Below are positions 34,227 through 43,131 of a DNA stretch of 64,000 nt, in pieces. The stretch comes from JAJNBA01 sp963842295 (GTDB lineage: Bacteria > Actinomycetota > UBA4738 > HRBIN12), in NCBI GenBank assembly GCA_963842295.1, contig CAWJFY010000009.1, positions 62,001 through 126,000 on the forward strand, in the 5' to 3' direction. Positions within the stretch are counted from its first letter, which is position 1, and the number at the start of each line of letters is the position of its first letter. Made by a program: the position numbers and the translations under genes. The notes beneath the pieces were generated by a model. The model was not told the origin of the DNA, searched no databases, and saw only the letters and a list, made by a program, of their open reading frames with translations.

Positions 34227-34613
34227 CTACTCGGCCGGTGCGGCTGCCTCCGGTCCGAGGACCTCCTCGACCGCCTGAAGGAGCGCGATGGGGCTGAACG
34301 GCTTCGTGAAGTAGTGGTCGGCGCCGCCGGCCATCGCGGCGGCGCGGCCCTCCTCCCCCGTCGCGGTCACGACGATCACACGCACCTCGGACGTAGCGGG
34401 GTCGCTCTTCACGGCGGCGAGCACGTCCGGCCCGGAGACTCCCGGGATGCTCATGTCGAGCAGCACGAGGTCGGGCGGTTCCTCCCGGACCGCGGAGAGC
34501 GCTTGGGCCCCGTCAGACGCCTCGTCGATGTCGAAGCCCTCGCCCTCGAGGACGAGACGCATCGCCTCGCGCATCGTCGGATGATCCTCGACGATCAGGA
34601 TGCGTGCGCTCAC
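34227..34613 (-). CDS. Stand-alone CheY-like receiver domain
   Basis: 128 residues, a single receiver fold with the phospho-acceptor Asp in LVLLDMSIPG, acidic pair (VEDHPT), Thr in VVVTATGEE and Lys in YFTKPFSP. No output domain. GTG 34613 overlaps the ftsY stop (GTGA), so it is translated together with the SRP receptor. It sits between ftsY and ffh. The cognate kinase is not apparent; a link to export is inference from position. Confidence 0.9.
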   Translation of the reverse strand: MSARILIVEDHPTMREAMRLVLEGEGFDIDEASDGAQALSAVREEPPDLVLLDMSIPGVSGPDVLAAVKSDPATSEVRVIVVTATGEEGRAAAMAGGADHYFTKPFSPIALLQAVEEVLGPEAAAPAE

Positions 34614-35608
34614 GACGCGAGGATCCTCTCGGCGAACGGCGCGGCTCTGAAGGGCTGGAGGTCCTCGAGCCCTTCACCCGTACCGACGAGACGCACCGGC
34701 ACGCCCAACTCTTCGCGCACCGCCAGCACGACGCCACCCTTCGCCGTCCCGTCGAGCTTCGTGAGCACGATCCCCGACACGTCCACCGCTTCCGTGAATG
34801 CCCTGGCCTGCGCGATCCCATTCTGACCCGTCGTCGCGTCGAGCACGAGCAGGGTCTCCGCGATCGAAGCCCCCGCCTTCTCGACGACCCGGCCGATCTT
34901 CCGGAGCTCGTCCATGAGGGGGACCTTCGTATGCAGGCGGCCGGCCGTATCCACGATGAGCACGTCGGAGCCTCGCGCGACGGCAGACTTGACGGCGTCG
35001 AACACCACCGCGCCGGGGTCGGCGCCTCGCTCCTGCGATACGAGATGTGCGCCCGAGCGCACGGCCCAAACCTCGAGCTGCTCCCCGGCGGCGGCGCGGA
35101 ACGTGTCGGCTCCGGCGAGGCTGACGGTGTGTCCCTCACCCACGAGGCGCCGAGCGAGTTTCCCGATCGTGGTCGTCTTCCCCGAGCCGTTGACGCCGAC
35201 CACCAAGATCACGCCCAAGCCCTCGTCCGGGAGCGACAGTCGCTGATCCGGACCCAAGATCGAAACCATCTCCTCCCGAAGGAGCGTTTCGGCATCCGTG
35301 TCGCGCGACCAACGCGCCCGTACGCGCTCGACGAGCTCGGATGCGGCCGTCGGCCCGACATCCGCCTTCAACAGGATGTCGTGGAGCGCGCGCCACGCAT
35401 CCTCGCCGGCGTCCCTGGAGAGGAGGGCTCGGACCCGCATCCCGAGTCGTTCGCGGCGCTCGGGGAGGGGCACCTCCACGGGGAGAGTTGCGTCCTCGGT
35501 GTCAGGTCCGCCGCGAAGCTGGTCCGCTTCCCTCCGAGCACTCGCGAGGCGAAAGAAGATGAATCCGACCGCCAGGCAGACGAACAGGATGGCGACGGCG
35601 ATCTCCAC
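34610..35608 (-). CDS. ftsY: Signal recognition particle receptor FtsY
   Basis: 332 residues with one N-terminal membrane helix (AVAILFVCLAVGFIFF), then the NG GTPase domain: LVVGVNGSGKTTTIGKLAR, ADTFRAAAGEQLEVWA, DTAGRLHTK, TKLDGTAKGG, GTGEGLEDLQPF. The membrane anchor replaces the long acidic domain of E. coli FtsY, as usual in actinobacteria. Confidence 0.97.
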   Translation of the reverse strand: MEIAVAILFVCLAVGFIFFRLASARREADQLRGGPDTEDATLPVEVPLPERRERLGMRVRALLSRDAGEDAWRALHDILLKADVGPTAASELVERVRARWSRDTDAETLLREEMVSILGPDQRLSLPDEGLGVILVVGVNGSGKTTTIGKLARRLVGEGHTVSLAGADTFRAAAGEQLEVWAVRSGAHLVSQERGADPGAVVFDAVKSAVARGSDVLIVDTAGRLHTKVPLMDELRKIGRVVEKAGASIAETLLVLDATTGQNGIAQARAFTEAVDVSGIVLTKLDGTAKGGVVLAVREELGVPVRLVGTGEGLEDLQPFRAAPFAERILAS

Positions 35609-35617
35609 GCCTGGACG

Positions 35618-38600
35618 CTAGCCCACCCGCTCGCTCTCCGGCACCTCGACCAGCTCCTGCACCAGGTCTTCGTCCCCTTCGGGCGTGTCCGGCTCGAGTT
35701 CTTCGGGATGCTCGAGCCGTTGGCAGAGGATCTTCGTCGTGCCGTCCTTGTTGAGCGAGACCCCGTACATCATCGAGGCGATCTCCATCGTGCGCTTCTG
35801 GTGGGTGACGATCATGACCTGCGCGTCGCGCGCGAACCCCGCCACCAGTCGCAGGAACCGGTGGAGGTTGATGTCGTCGAGCGCCGGTTCCACCTCGTCC
35901 ATCAGGTAGAACGGCGACGGGCGCGCCGTGAAGATCGCGAACAGGAACGCGAGCGCCGCCAGCGATCGCTCGCCGCCAGACAGCAGCGAGATCCGCTTGA
36001 CACGCTTGCGGCCCGGGCTGGCCTCGATCTCGATCCCCGCCTCCAGCGGATCGGCCGGGTCCGTCAGGACCAAGCGGCCCTCTCCTCCCGGGAAGAGCTC
36101 CTTCACCAGTCGCTCGAATTGCGTGGCCACGTCTCGGAACGCCGTGTCGAAGGTCTCCAGGATCTCATGGTCCACTTGCGCGACGAGCTCCAGGAGGTCC
36201 CGCCGGGCTTTCCGGACGTCGTCCAGCTCTCGCTGCATGAAGTCGTGACGCTCCTGGACGACTTCGAACTCGCCGGTCGCGAGGAGGTTGACCCGCCCGA
36301 GTAGGCCGAGCCGCCGCTGGACGAGCTCGCTCGCCTTCTCCAGCGACTGCACAGAATCGTCGTCGGTCAGCATCGCGAGCGCTGCGTCCGGCTCGAGTTG
36401 GTGCCCCTCGCGCAGGAGACGTTCGGCGTCGCGGACCCTTCGCTCGATGTCCCCTCGAAGACGGTCGTCCTCCTCGTAGGTCTCCCGCAACCTGTCGAGC
36501 TCCGTGGATGCCTCGCGCCATGCCCTGTTGATCTCGGCCTCGCGGGACGCCGCCGCGCGCTCGGCCGCGCCGGCGGCATCACGCTCGTCGGCGGCCTCGG
36601 TGGCGCGCTCGTCGGCGCGGGCGGCGGTCTGCTCGGCCGCCGCCCGCGCCTCCTCCGACTCCTCCAGCGCCGACCGAAGCTGCTGTGGGTCCTGCGACGA
36701 TGCCTCGTCGCGTTCGATCCGCGATCTCGCCCGGCGAGCGTCCAACGACGCGCGATCCCGTCGAAGGGTCTCCACCGCCACGCGAGCTTGGACCGGAGGC
36801 TGCGGGAGCGGCGGAAGCTCTGGGAGGTCGTCGGGAACGGCAGGGCCCAGCTCCGCGAGTCGTCCGCGAGCGGCGGCTTGCGCCTCCCGCACTGCCTCCA
36901 GCCGCTCCGCGAGCAGCTCCTTCTCCTTGCCGACGCCGGCGAGGTCACGCTCGAGGACTGAAAGGCGTTCCGCGGCGAGCGTGATGTCTGCGTCGGCGGC
37001 TTCGATCTGCTGGTGCAGGAACTCGATCTCCTCCGCCGTCTCTCCCAGGCGTTGGCGTAGCGGCTTCAACCTGCCTCGCGTCCCGGCGAGATCGTGGGCG
37101 AGGACCTGGAGCTCCGCCCGGATCTCGCGAGACCGCGTGTCGACCTCTTTCGGCGTGTGGATGACCGCGGGTCCCACGAGCGTGCCGTCGGAGGTGACGA
37201 ACGAAGCACGCGGATGCGCCGTCTGCTTCTCGGCCGCCTCCTCGATCGAGTCAGCCAGATAGACGTCCCGAAGCACGGTGCTCACGATCCCGCGTGCGGC
37301 GGGATCCGCATCCACCGCGGAGAGCAACGGGCGTTCGCCGGTCAGGCCCTGGGTGACGGGCCCGCCTGCCGCGATCGCGAGGATCGCGCCGTCGCCCTCC
37401 GGAGCCGCCGCCAGTGCCTCCTCCCGATCCTCGTAGACCACCGCATCGGCCAGTGGGCCGAGCGCCGAGACGAGGGCCCGCTCGAGGCCTTCCGCCACCC
37501 GCACGAGATCCTTGAGGGCACCCGCCGGGCGCCCGCGGTGGGCCTTCAGGAAGCGGGATCCGGCGGTCTCTTCGATGTCCCGTCGGCGCGCTTCCAGGAG
37601 CTCGAGGCGCGCCTGCTGTCGTCGCTCGATATCTTCGAGCTCCTCCACCTTTTCGGTCGCGCGGTGCCGCTCGGTCTCCAGCTGCGTCCGACGCTCCGCC
37701 AGCGGCGACGTCTGGCCGTCCTGCCGCTCGATGTCGGTCTCGATCTCTTCCCGCTCCGTCCGGAGGGCGGCGACCCGATCGTCGGTGTGACGGAGCTCCG
37801 CTTCGAGCTTGTCCCGTTCGCGCTCGCCGGACGAGATCGCGCGCTCCAGCGCCTCGACCTCCACGCGGCGTCCCGCCGCCTCCTCCCCCGCCCTCCGCCG
37901 GAGCTCATCCACTTCGCGCCGGTGCTGGTCGGCGTCCCGGAAAGTGGCCTCCGCGACGTCCAGCTCGCGCTCCCGCTCGGCGAGCTCTCCGACGGCCCGT
38001 TCGAGATCCGCTTCGACGCGCGCCAGCTCGGCCTCGATCGCATCGAGCCTGGCCGCACGGCCGGCTTGCGACGCGAGCGCCTGTCGCGCTCCGCTCTCGC
38101 GATCGAGGGCAGCCCGGAAGGTCTGCTCCGCGACGGTCCGGTCCGCCTGCGCCGAGCGGAAGCGAAGCTCGGCATCGGCGAGCTTCCTCGCGGCCGCCGC
38201 TCGAGCGTCGGCGCCGCCGAGCACCTCGGCGTCGAGGGCGTCCAGCCGGTCACGGGCTTCCTGACGCTCGGCCAGGCCCTCGTCCCAGCCGGAGCGCCTC
38301 CGATCGCGCTCCGCGAGCAACCCTCGAAGTCGTGCGGCGGCGAGCTTCCGCGACAGCTGCTCCGCCTGCGAGGTCAGCGTCTCGTGCTTCTTCGCCATCT
38401 CGGCCTGCTGGCGCAGTGGCTTCAGCTGTCGCCGGAGCTCGCCCATCACGTCCTGGAGCCGGAGAAGATCCTGGTCCAGACCGGCGAGCTTGCGCTCGGC
38501 CCGCTCCTTGCGTCGCCGATGCTTCGCGATGCCCGCCGCCTCCTCGATGTACTTCCGGCGCTCCTCGGGCCGCGAGAGGAGCACCTCCTCGAGCTGACCC

Positions 38601-39028
38601 TGCCCGACGACCGTGTGCAGCGCGCGCCCGATCCCGGATTCGGACAGGAGCTCTTGGACGTCCAGCAGCCGGACGAGCTTGCCGTTGATCCTGTACTCGC
38701 TCTCGCCGGATCGGAAGATCGAGCGGCTCACCTCGATCTCGGACATAGGGACAGGGATCAGGCCGGCCTCGTTGTCGATCACCAGCTTGACCTCGGCCAT
38801 CCCGAGCGCGGGACGGCTGGGCGTTCCCGCGAAGATCACGTCGGCCATCTGCCCGCCGCGGAGGGCCCGCGGTCCTTGCTCCCCGAGGGCCCAGCTGATC
38901 GCGTCCACGAGGTTGGACTTCCCGGAACCGTTGGGCCCCACGATCACACTGACCCCCGGGATGAACTCCAGGACGGTCTTGTCCGCGAATGACTTGAACC
39001 CGCGGATCTGGATCTGTCGCAAGAACAT
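35618..39028 (-). CDS. smc: Chromosome segregation protein SMC
   Basis: 1136 residues: N-terminal ATPase part (GPNGSGKSNLVDAISWALGEQ), two long coiled coils, hinge near 500-640, and the C-terminal signature (LLSGGERSLAALAFLFAIF) with Walker B (YLMDEVEPALDD). It works with ScpA/ScpB. ATG 39028 has TAGCAT 8 nt upstream. The next gene on this strand is ftsY, 9 nt away. Confidence 0.97.
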   Translation of the reverse strand: MFLRQIQIRGFKSFADKTVLEFIPGVSVIVGPNGSGKSNLVDAISWALGEQGPRALRGGQMADVIFAGTPSRPALGMAEVKLVIDNEAGLIPVPMSEIEVSRSIFRSGESEYRINGKLVRLLDVQELLSESGIGRALHTVVGQGQLEEVLLSRPEERRKYIEEAAGIAKHRRRKERAERKLAGLDQDLLRLQDVMGELRRQLKPLRQQAEMAKKHETLTSQAEQLSRKLAAARLRGLLAERDRRRSGWDEGLAERQEARDRLDALDAEVLGGADARAAAARKLADAELRFRSAQADRTVAEQTFRAALDRESGARQALASQAGRAARLDAIEAELARVEADLERAVGELAERERELDVAEATFRDADQHRREVDELRRRAGEEAAGRRVEVEALERAISSGERERDKLEAELRHTDDRVAALRTEREEIETDIERQDGQTSPLAERRTQLETERHRATEKVEELEDIERRQQARLELLEARRRDIEETAGSRFLKAHRGRPAGALKDLVRVAEGLERALVSALGPLADAVVYEDREEALAAAPEGDGAILAIAAGGPVTQGLTGERPLLSAVDADPAARGIVSTVLRDVYLADSIEEAAEKQTAHPRASFVTSDGTLVGPAVIHTPKEVDTRSREIRAELQVLAHDLAGTRGRLKPLRQRLGETAEEIEFLHQQIEAADADITLAAERLSVLERDLAGVGKEKELLAERLEAVREAQAAARGRLAELGPAVPDDLPELPPLPQPPVQARVAVETLRRDRASLDARRARSRIERDEASSQDPQQLRSALEESEEARAAAEQTAARADERATEAADERDAAGAAERAAASREAEINRAWREASTELDRLRETYEEDDRLRGDIERRVRDAERLLREGHQLEPDAALAMLTDDDSVQSLEKASELVQRRLGLLGRVNLLATGEFEVVQERHDFMQRELDDVRKARRDLLELVAQVDHEILETFDTAFRDVATQFERLVKELFPGGEGRLVLTDPADPLEAGIEIEASPGRKRVKRISLLSGGERSLAALAFLFAIFTARPSPFYLMDEVEPALDDINLHRFLRLVAGFARDAQVMIVTHQKRTMEIASMMYGVSLNKDGTTKILCQRLEHPEELEPDTPEGDEDLVQELVEVPESERVG

Positions 39029-39036
39029 GCGGCGCG

Positions 39037-39042
39037 ATGCTA
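39037..39042 (-). promoter_or_regulatory. Putative -10 box (TAGCAT) for smc
   Basis: TAGCAT ends 8 nt upstream of the smc ATG, matching the leaderless pattern. Confidence 0.5.
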
Positions 39043-39087
39043 ACAGTGGTCCGGTTCCCGACCCGGTAGGCGCCCTCGATAGGTTTC

Positions 39088-39357
39088 CTATCGCGTGATG
39101 CGGAAACCCTCGGCACCCGTCGGGGTCTCCGCCACCACCTCGACGCCGTCGACCTGGGCGTTCGGCGGACCCTCGCGGCACCAGGCGAGCATCGCCTCGA
39201 CGCCGGCGTCCTCTCCCTCGAACACGACCTCGACGGCCCCATCCGAGGCATTGCGGATCCAGCCCGAAAGGCCGAGCGCTTCCGCCCGCTCGGCGCATGA
39301 AGTTCGGAAGAAAACTCCCTGAACGCGTCCCGAAACCCTCGCCCGTACGCGGCGCAT
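39088..39357 (-). CDS. acyP: Acylphosphatase
   Basis: 89 residues with the catalytic motif VSGRVQGVFFRTSC (Arg) and the Asn in IRNASDGAVEVVFEG. It hydrolyses acyl phosphates such as 1,3-bisphosphoglycerate. ATG 39357 gives the standard length; a GTG 15 nt upstream is less likely. It lies next to smc as in Mycobacterium. Confidence 0.93.
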   Translation of the reverse strand: MRRVRARVSGRVQGVFFRTSCAERAEALGLSGWIRNASDGAVEVVFEGEDAGVEAMLAWCREGPPNAQVDGVEVVAETPTGAEGFRITR

Positions 39358-39484
39358 GCGATATGGTCCCACGGTGGGCGAAAGCCCTAGGGCGACGGAG
39401 GGTGTTCGGGGTCGTGTGTCTGGGTAATGCTTTTGGCGTGGGTAGAGCGCCCTACAGAACGGTTACCACCACGAGGAGGATGGG

Positions 39485-40129
39485 GTGAAGAAGCTATTTC
39501 TGGTTCCGATGCTGCTCGGACTGGCGATCGTCGCCGTCCCGGCGCTCGCCGACCCGGGTCCGACCGATGAGGTCGAGGTGATCCTCGGGGATTGCGAGGA
39601 TGGAACGACGATCCTCCGAGCGCATAACACCCAAGATCGGGAACTCGGCTGGCTCATCAGGATCGGCCCGACGCAGGGGAGCGCGAAGATCGTGGACCAG
39701 GGCAGGCTCGCTCCCGGTGAGCGGGTCGAGCGCTCGTACGAGGTGCCTCTGGGTCAGTCACGATTCTTCCGGATCAGGTTGGGCCTGCCCGGTGACGGCG
39801 TGTACTTCTCCACCGAGGGCTCGACCGCACGGATCGACTGCCCGAGTGCCTCGCCCTCCCAGTCTGTGAGCCCCTCGGGGAGCGTCTCGCCGTCAGGGTC
39901 GGTGAGCCCGTCCGGATCGCAGACCCCCTCGGAGAGCGTCCTGCCGACGGCGTCCGTGACCTCAACGGTGAGCCCCTCGACGAGCGTCCTCGGCGGGTCC
40001 GGGACCAACTCGCCGGGCACCGGTGGGACCGCGTTCACCGGGTCCGAAGTCGGTTGGCTGATCGCGGTCGGGATCGGCCTGTTGCTCCTCGGTGCGATGG
40101 CGCTGCGCCTCTCGAGCTCGACGCGGTAA
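39485..40129 (+). CDS. Secreted protein with Ser/Pro-rich stalk and sortase-type C-terminus
   Basis: 214 residues with an N-terminal signal peptide (VKKLFLVPMLLGLAIVAVPALA), a folded part of about 100 residues with two Cys, a stalk of Ser/Pro/Gly repeats (SPSGSVSPSGS), then GTAFTG, a membrane helix and a basic tail (RLSSSTR). This fits an LAxTG/LPxTG-like sorting signal (TAFTG). A GAGGAGG lies 5-8 nt before GTG 39485. Function of the folded part unknown; a sortase is not in the window. Confidence 0.72.
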   Translation: MKKLFLVPMLLGLAIVAVPALADPGPTDEVEVILGDCEDGTTILRAHNTQDRELGWLIRIGPTQGSAKIVDQGRLAPGERVERSYEVPLGQSRFFRIRLGLPGDGVYFSTEGSTARIDCPSASPSQSVSPSGSVSPSGSVSPSGSQTPSESVLPTASVTSTVSPSTSVLGGSGTNSPGTGGTAFTGSEVGWLIAVGIGLLLLGAMALRLSSSTR

Positions 40130-40150
40130 CGGTTTCGTCCACGGAAGTAG

Positions 40151-40182
40151 CTGAGGCCGGCGGGCTCGCCCGCCGGCCTCAG
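40151..40182. terminator. Hairpin terminator
   Basis: CTGAGGCCGGCGGG/CCCGCCGGCCTCAG, a perfect 14-bp stem with a CTCG loop, after the sortase-substrate gene. No T-tract follows; the next element is the TAGGCT box of the nicotinamidase gene. Confidence 0.65.
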
Positions 40183-40185
40183 CGA

Positions 40186-40191
40186 TAGGCT
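40186..40191 (+). promoter_or_regulatory. Putative -10 box (TAGGCT) for the nicotinamidase gene
   Basis: TAGGCT ends 9 nt before ATG 40201 and begins 4 nt after a terminator stem. The -35 region would fall inside that hairpin. Confidence 0.5.
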
Positions 40192-40200
40192 GACCCGGCG

Positions 40201-40797
40201 ATGCACGGCGATGGCAGCCGCCACAGCCACGACACGGCGCTGATCATCGTGGACGTGCAGAACGACTTCGCTGACCCGTCGGGCTCGTTGTACGTCCGGG
40301 AAGGGGAAGCCGTCGTCGCGGTTGCGAACGACGAGATCAGGACTGCGGGCGACGCGGGCGCGCTCGTCGTCTACACGCAGGACTGGCATCCGGCATCGAC
40401 GCCCCACTTCGAGAAGGACGGAGGGATATGGCCTGTCCATTGCGTCGAAGGGTCGTGGGGAGCGTTGTTCCACCCCGACCTGCGGGTCGTGGGTGACGTC
40501 GTGCACAAGGGCGACCAAGGCGGGGACGGGTACAGCGGGTTCAGCGAGCGCGACCCGCTGAGCGGCGACACGGAGCCAACGACGTTGCAGCGACTCCTCG
40601 TGGAGCACGGCATCGAGCGGCTCGTGATCTGCGGGCTGGCGACCGACTACTGCGTGGTGGAGACCGTGGCGGACGCGCGGGCTCTCGGATACCCCGTCAC
40701 GGTGGTCCTCGATGGAATACGGGCCGTCGAGCGCGAGGAGGGTGCGGGTGACCGCGCCCTCCACCGGATGCGGGACGCCGGCGCCGAACTCGTGTGA
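40201..40797 (+). CDS. pncA: Nicotinamidase/isochorismatase-family hydrolase
   Basis: 198 residues of the cysteine hydrolase fold. Catalytic Asp in IIVDVQNDFAD, Lys in VVHKGDQ region, Cys in CGLATDYCVVETV, and the metal-binding DWHPASTPHF. These match nicotinamidase (NAD salvage), which deamidates nicotinamide; a related amidase cannot be excluded. Upstream is TAGGCT, and there is no Shine-Dalgarno sequence. Confidence 0.85.
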   Translation: MHGDGSRHSHDTALIIVDVQNDFADPSGSLYVREGEAVVAVANDEIRTAGDAGALVVYTQDWHPASTPHFEKDGGIWPVHCVEGSWGALFHPDLRVVGDVVHKGDQGGDGYSGFSERDPLSGDTEPTTLQRLLVEHGIERLVICGLATDYCVVETVADARALGYPVTVVLDGIRAVEREEGAGDRALHRMRDAGAELV

Positions 40798-40828
40798 AGG
40801 ATCCCCGATCGCATCGGGCTATCCGTCC

Positions 40829-41671
40829 TCAGCTCTGGCACTGGGGGCAGAAGTATGAAGTCCGCTGGGCGACCCTCACCGTCTGGATCGGCGTCCGGCA
40901 TCGGCGGCACGGCTCCCCCTGGCGACCGTAGACCTTCAGCTCGGCCTGGTATTCGCCGGGCTTCCCGAAGAGATCGACGTAGGCCTCGTCCTCAAGCGTG
41001 GTGCCCCGCATCTTGATCGCCTCCTGCACCGTCTCCTGGATCGCGCGATAGAGACGACGGACCTCCTGAGAGGAGAGCGTGTCCGACAGGCGATCGAAAC
41101 GAAGTCCGGCTGCGAACAGAACCTCGTCCGAATAGATGTTCCCCAGCCCGCTGATGAACTTCTGGTCCATCAAGAGCTGCTTCATCTTCGCGGCTCTCTG
41201 CGCGAGCAGGTATTGGAATGTCGGCCACGTGAAAACCTGGTCGAGGGGATCGATCGCGATGTGTTGGAGCTCTTTGACCTTGCCGAGCTCGTCCGCGCCG
41301 GTCACGAACATCTCCCCGAAGGTCCGGGGGTCGATGAATCGGAGGTCGCCCCCTTGCTGGAAGGTGAGGACGACATGGGTATGTGGCTCGATGACGACCC
41401 TTCCGTTCCCGCGCTGGAACTGCCCGCTCATCCCGAAATGGGTGACCAAGGCATCGCCCGAATCCAGATGGAGCAGCACGTACTTGCCCCGGCGCTCCAC
41501 CTTCGTCAGCTTCCGTCCCTCCAAGCGCGAGGTGAAGTCCTTGCGTTTCCCGTGCCGGCGGATCACCCGCATCGCGTTGCGAGAGCTCTTCACCTCTGCC
41601 GTCTTGATCCGGCGGCCCACGACGTCCTTCTCCAGATCCCGGCGCATCACCTCGACCTCCGGCAGCTCCAC
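40829..41671 (-). CDS. mutM: DNA-formamidopyrimidine glycosylase family protein lacking the N-terminal catalytic proline
   Basis: 280 residues. MutM excises oxidised purines and nicks the AP site. Family motifs are clear: LPEVEVMRRDLE, RRGKYVLLHLDSG, DPRTFGEMFV, DQKFISGLGNIYSDEVLF and the C-terminal zinc finger C-x2-C-x16-C-x2-C. The usual N-terminus is M-P-E-L-P-E; here the first codon is GTG followed directly by Glu-Leu-Pro-Glu, so the Pro whose amine is the nucleophile is missing. A stop codon lies 9 nt upstream of the GTG, so no longer form is possible. Glu and Lys active-site residues are kept. Confidence 0.88.
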   Translation of the reverse strand: MELPEVEVMRRDLEKDVVGRRIKTAEVKSSRNAMRVIRRHGKRKDFTSRLEGRKLTKVERRGKYVLLHLDSGDALVTHFGMSGQFQRGNGRVVIEPHTHVVLTFQQGGDLRFIDPRTFGEMFVTGADELGKVKELQHIAIDPLDQVFTWPTFQYLLAQRAAKMKQLLMDQKFISGLGNIYSDEVLFAAGLRFDRLSDTLSSQEVRRLYRAIQETVQEAIKMRGTTLEDEAYVDLFGKPGEYQAELKVYGRQGEPCRRCRTPIQTVRVAQRTSYFCPQCQS

Positions 41672-41680
41672 TCCGTCCCC

Positions 41681-42397
41681 CTACGCCCCGACTCGCTCAG
41701 AGATCTGGTCGAAGGCCTCGCGGGCGGCGCGCTGCTCAGCCTCTTTCTTCGATCTGCCGACGCCGGCACCAAGCGCCTCGCCCCCCAGGAACACGGTCGC
41801 CGTGAACTCCTTCTCGTGATCGGGCCCGCGCTCCTCCAGACGGTACTCGGGCATCGTGCGCAACTCACGGGAGGCGAGTTCCTGAAGGATCGTCTTGTAG
41901 TCACGGTCGCCTTCACCTCGGACGTATGCCTCCATCAGCGGGCGGAAGAGCCGCTCGATCAGCCGGCGGACCTCGTCGAGCCCGAGGTCGAGGTAGACAG
42001 AGCCGAACACGGCCTCGAGCGCGTCGGCAAGGATGCTCGCCTTGTCGCGACCACCGCTCTGCTCCTCTCCCTTGCCGAGGCGGACCATCGCCCCGAGTCC
42101 CAGGGAGCGCGCAACGTCGGCGAGTGCCTGCGCGTTGACGATCGCGGCGCGGAGCTTCGCGAGCTCACCTTCAGGCAGATCCGGGAACGCTTCGAACGCC
42201 ATGTCCGTCACGACCAGCCCGAGGACGGAGTCCCCGAGGAACTCGAGCCGCTCGTTGGTGGCATCCACGCCGTGCTCGAACGCGAAGGAGCGATGCGTGA
42301 GAGCGGTCTCACGGAGCTCTTCGTCGAGGAACCGGATCCCCAGCGCCTCATCCAGCGCCTCAGGACCGGGGAACGATGAGGCCTGGGCCGGGCTCAC
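41681..42397 (-). CDS. rnc: Ribonuclease III
   Basis: 238 residues with the catalytic signature ERLEFLGDSVLGLVV, DALEAVFGSVYLD and the C-terminal double-stranded RNA-binding domain (DYKTILQELA, GRSKKEAEQRAAREAF). It processes rRNA and mRNA. GTG 42397 starts 4 nt after the rpmF stop. Confidence 0.96.
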   Translation of the reverse strand: MSPAQASSFPGPEALDEALGIRFLDEELRETALTHRSFAFEHGVDATNERLEFLGDSVLGLVVTDMAFEAFPDLPEGELAKLRAAIVNAQALADVARSLGLGAMVRLGKGEEQSGGRDKASILADALEAVFGSVYLDLGLDEVRRLIERLFRPLMEAYVRGEGDRDYKTILQELASRELRTMPEYRLEERGPDHEKEFTATVFLGGEALGAGVGRSKKEAEQRAAREAFDQISERVGA

Positions 42398-42401
42398 GCC
42401 G

Positions 42402-42578
42402 TCACTCGACCTCGATGGCCTGCCGGCCGGCGTAGTAGCCGCAGTTCCCGCAGACACGGTGCGGAAGCTTCGCCTGATGGCACTGCGGACATTCCGAGTA
42501 GGCGGGCGGCTTCGCCTTCCAGTTGGCCGCTCGTTTGTCCCCCCGTGTCTTGCTCTGCTTCTTCTTCGGGACCGCCAT
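42402..42578 (-). CDS. rpmF: 50S ribosomal protein L32, zinc-binding form
   Basis: 58 residues: AVPKKKQSKTRGDKRAANW at the N-terminus and two Cys pairs (CPQCHQ, CGNCGYY), the zinc-containing version. It sits between DUF177 and rnc, the usual order. Confidence 0.95.
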   Translation of the reverse strand: MAVPKKKQSKTRGDKRAANWKAKPPAYSECPQCHQAKLPHRVCGNCGYYAGRQAIEVE

Positions 42579-42582
42579 GTCC

Positions 42583-43131
42583 TCATCCCTTTCCGTGGTC
42601 TGGCTCGTGTTCGGTGGTGGGCAGGTTCAGCTCGTCGAGCAGCGTCGCGAGGCCATCCCAGCGAGGATCGATGTCCGACTCGATGCAGGTGCACTCCCCG
42701 AGGTTCAGGTCGCCACCGCATCGAGCGCACAATCCACGACAGTCGGGCCGGCACACCGGGGCGAATGGGAGCTCGACGCCGATCGCGTCCCGGAGCATCT
42801 GTTGCGGGTCCAAGAAGCCCTCGGGATCCAAGGGGTATTCGTCCGAGTCCTCGTGCGGGAATGGGGCGAAGAGCTCGCGCAGTTCGACCGAGAATCCCTG
42901 TTCGAACTCCTTCAGGCAACGAGCGCACGACAGTGACAGAGATCCCCGGAGCCTCCCGCTCGCGAGGATGCCTTCCTCGAGCGATTCCAGCACGAGCTCT
43001 CCGGTGATCGGAGTGTCCTCGCTGAGGCCGGCGAGCGTCGTGACGAGGTCATCGATCGTGCCGGAGACGCGCTCCGTCCTCGAGGCCCCGTAGTGACCGA
43101 CGAGGTCGCGAACGTCGATCGCCCCGATCAC
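42583..43131 (-). CDS. YceD/DUF177 family protein
   Basis: 182 residues with CARCLKEF, FLDPQQMLRDAIGVELPFAPVC and CRGLCARCGGDLNLGECTC (Cys-rich motif). DUF177 proteins accompany rpmF and are linked to 23S rRNA accumulation in other bacteria. The gene is 4 nt upstream of rpmF. Confidence 0.93.
   Translation of the reverse strand: MIGAIDVRDLVGHYGASRTERVSGTIDDLVTTLAGLSEDTPITGELVLESLEEGILASGRLRGSLSLSCARCLKEFEQGFSVELRELFAPFPHEDSDEYPLDPEGFLDPQQMLRDAIGVELPFAPVCRPDCRGLCARCGGDLNLGECTCIESDIDPRWDGLATLLDELNLPTTEHEPDHGKG

Noticed and set aside
37094..38992. Long plus-strand open frame inside smc
   Set aside because: It lies opposite SMC coiled coils, has repetitive composition and no recognisable domain.
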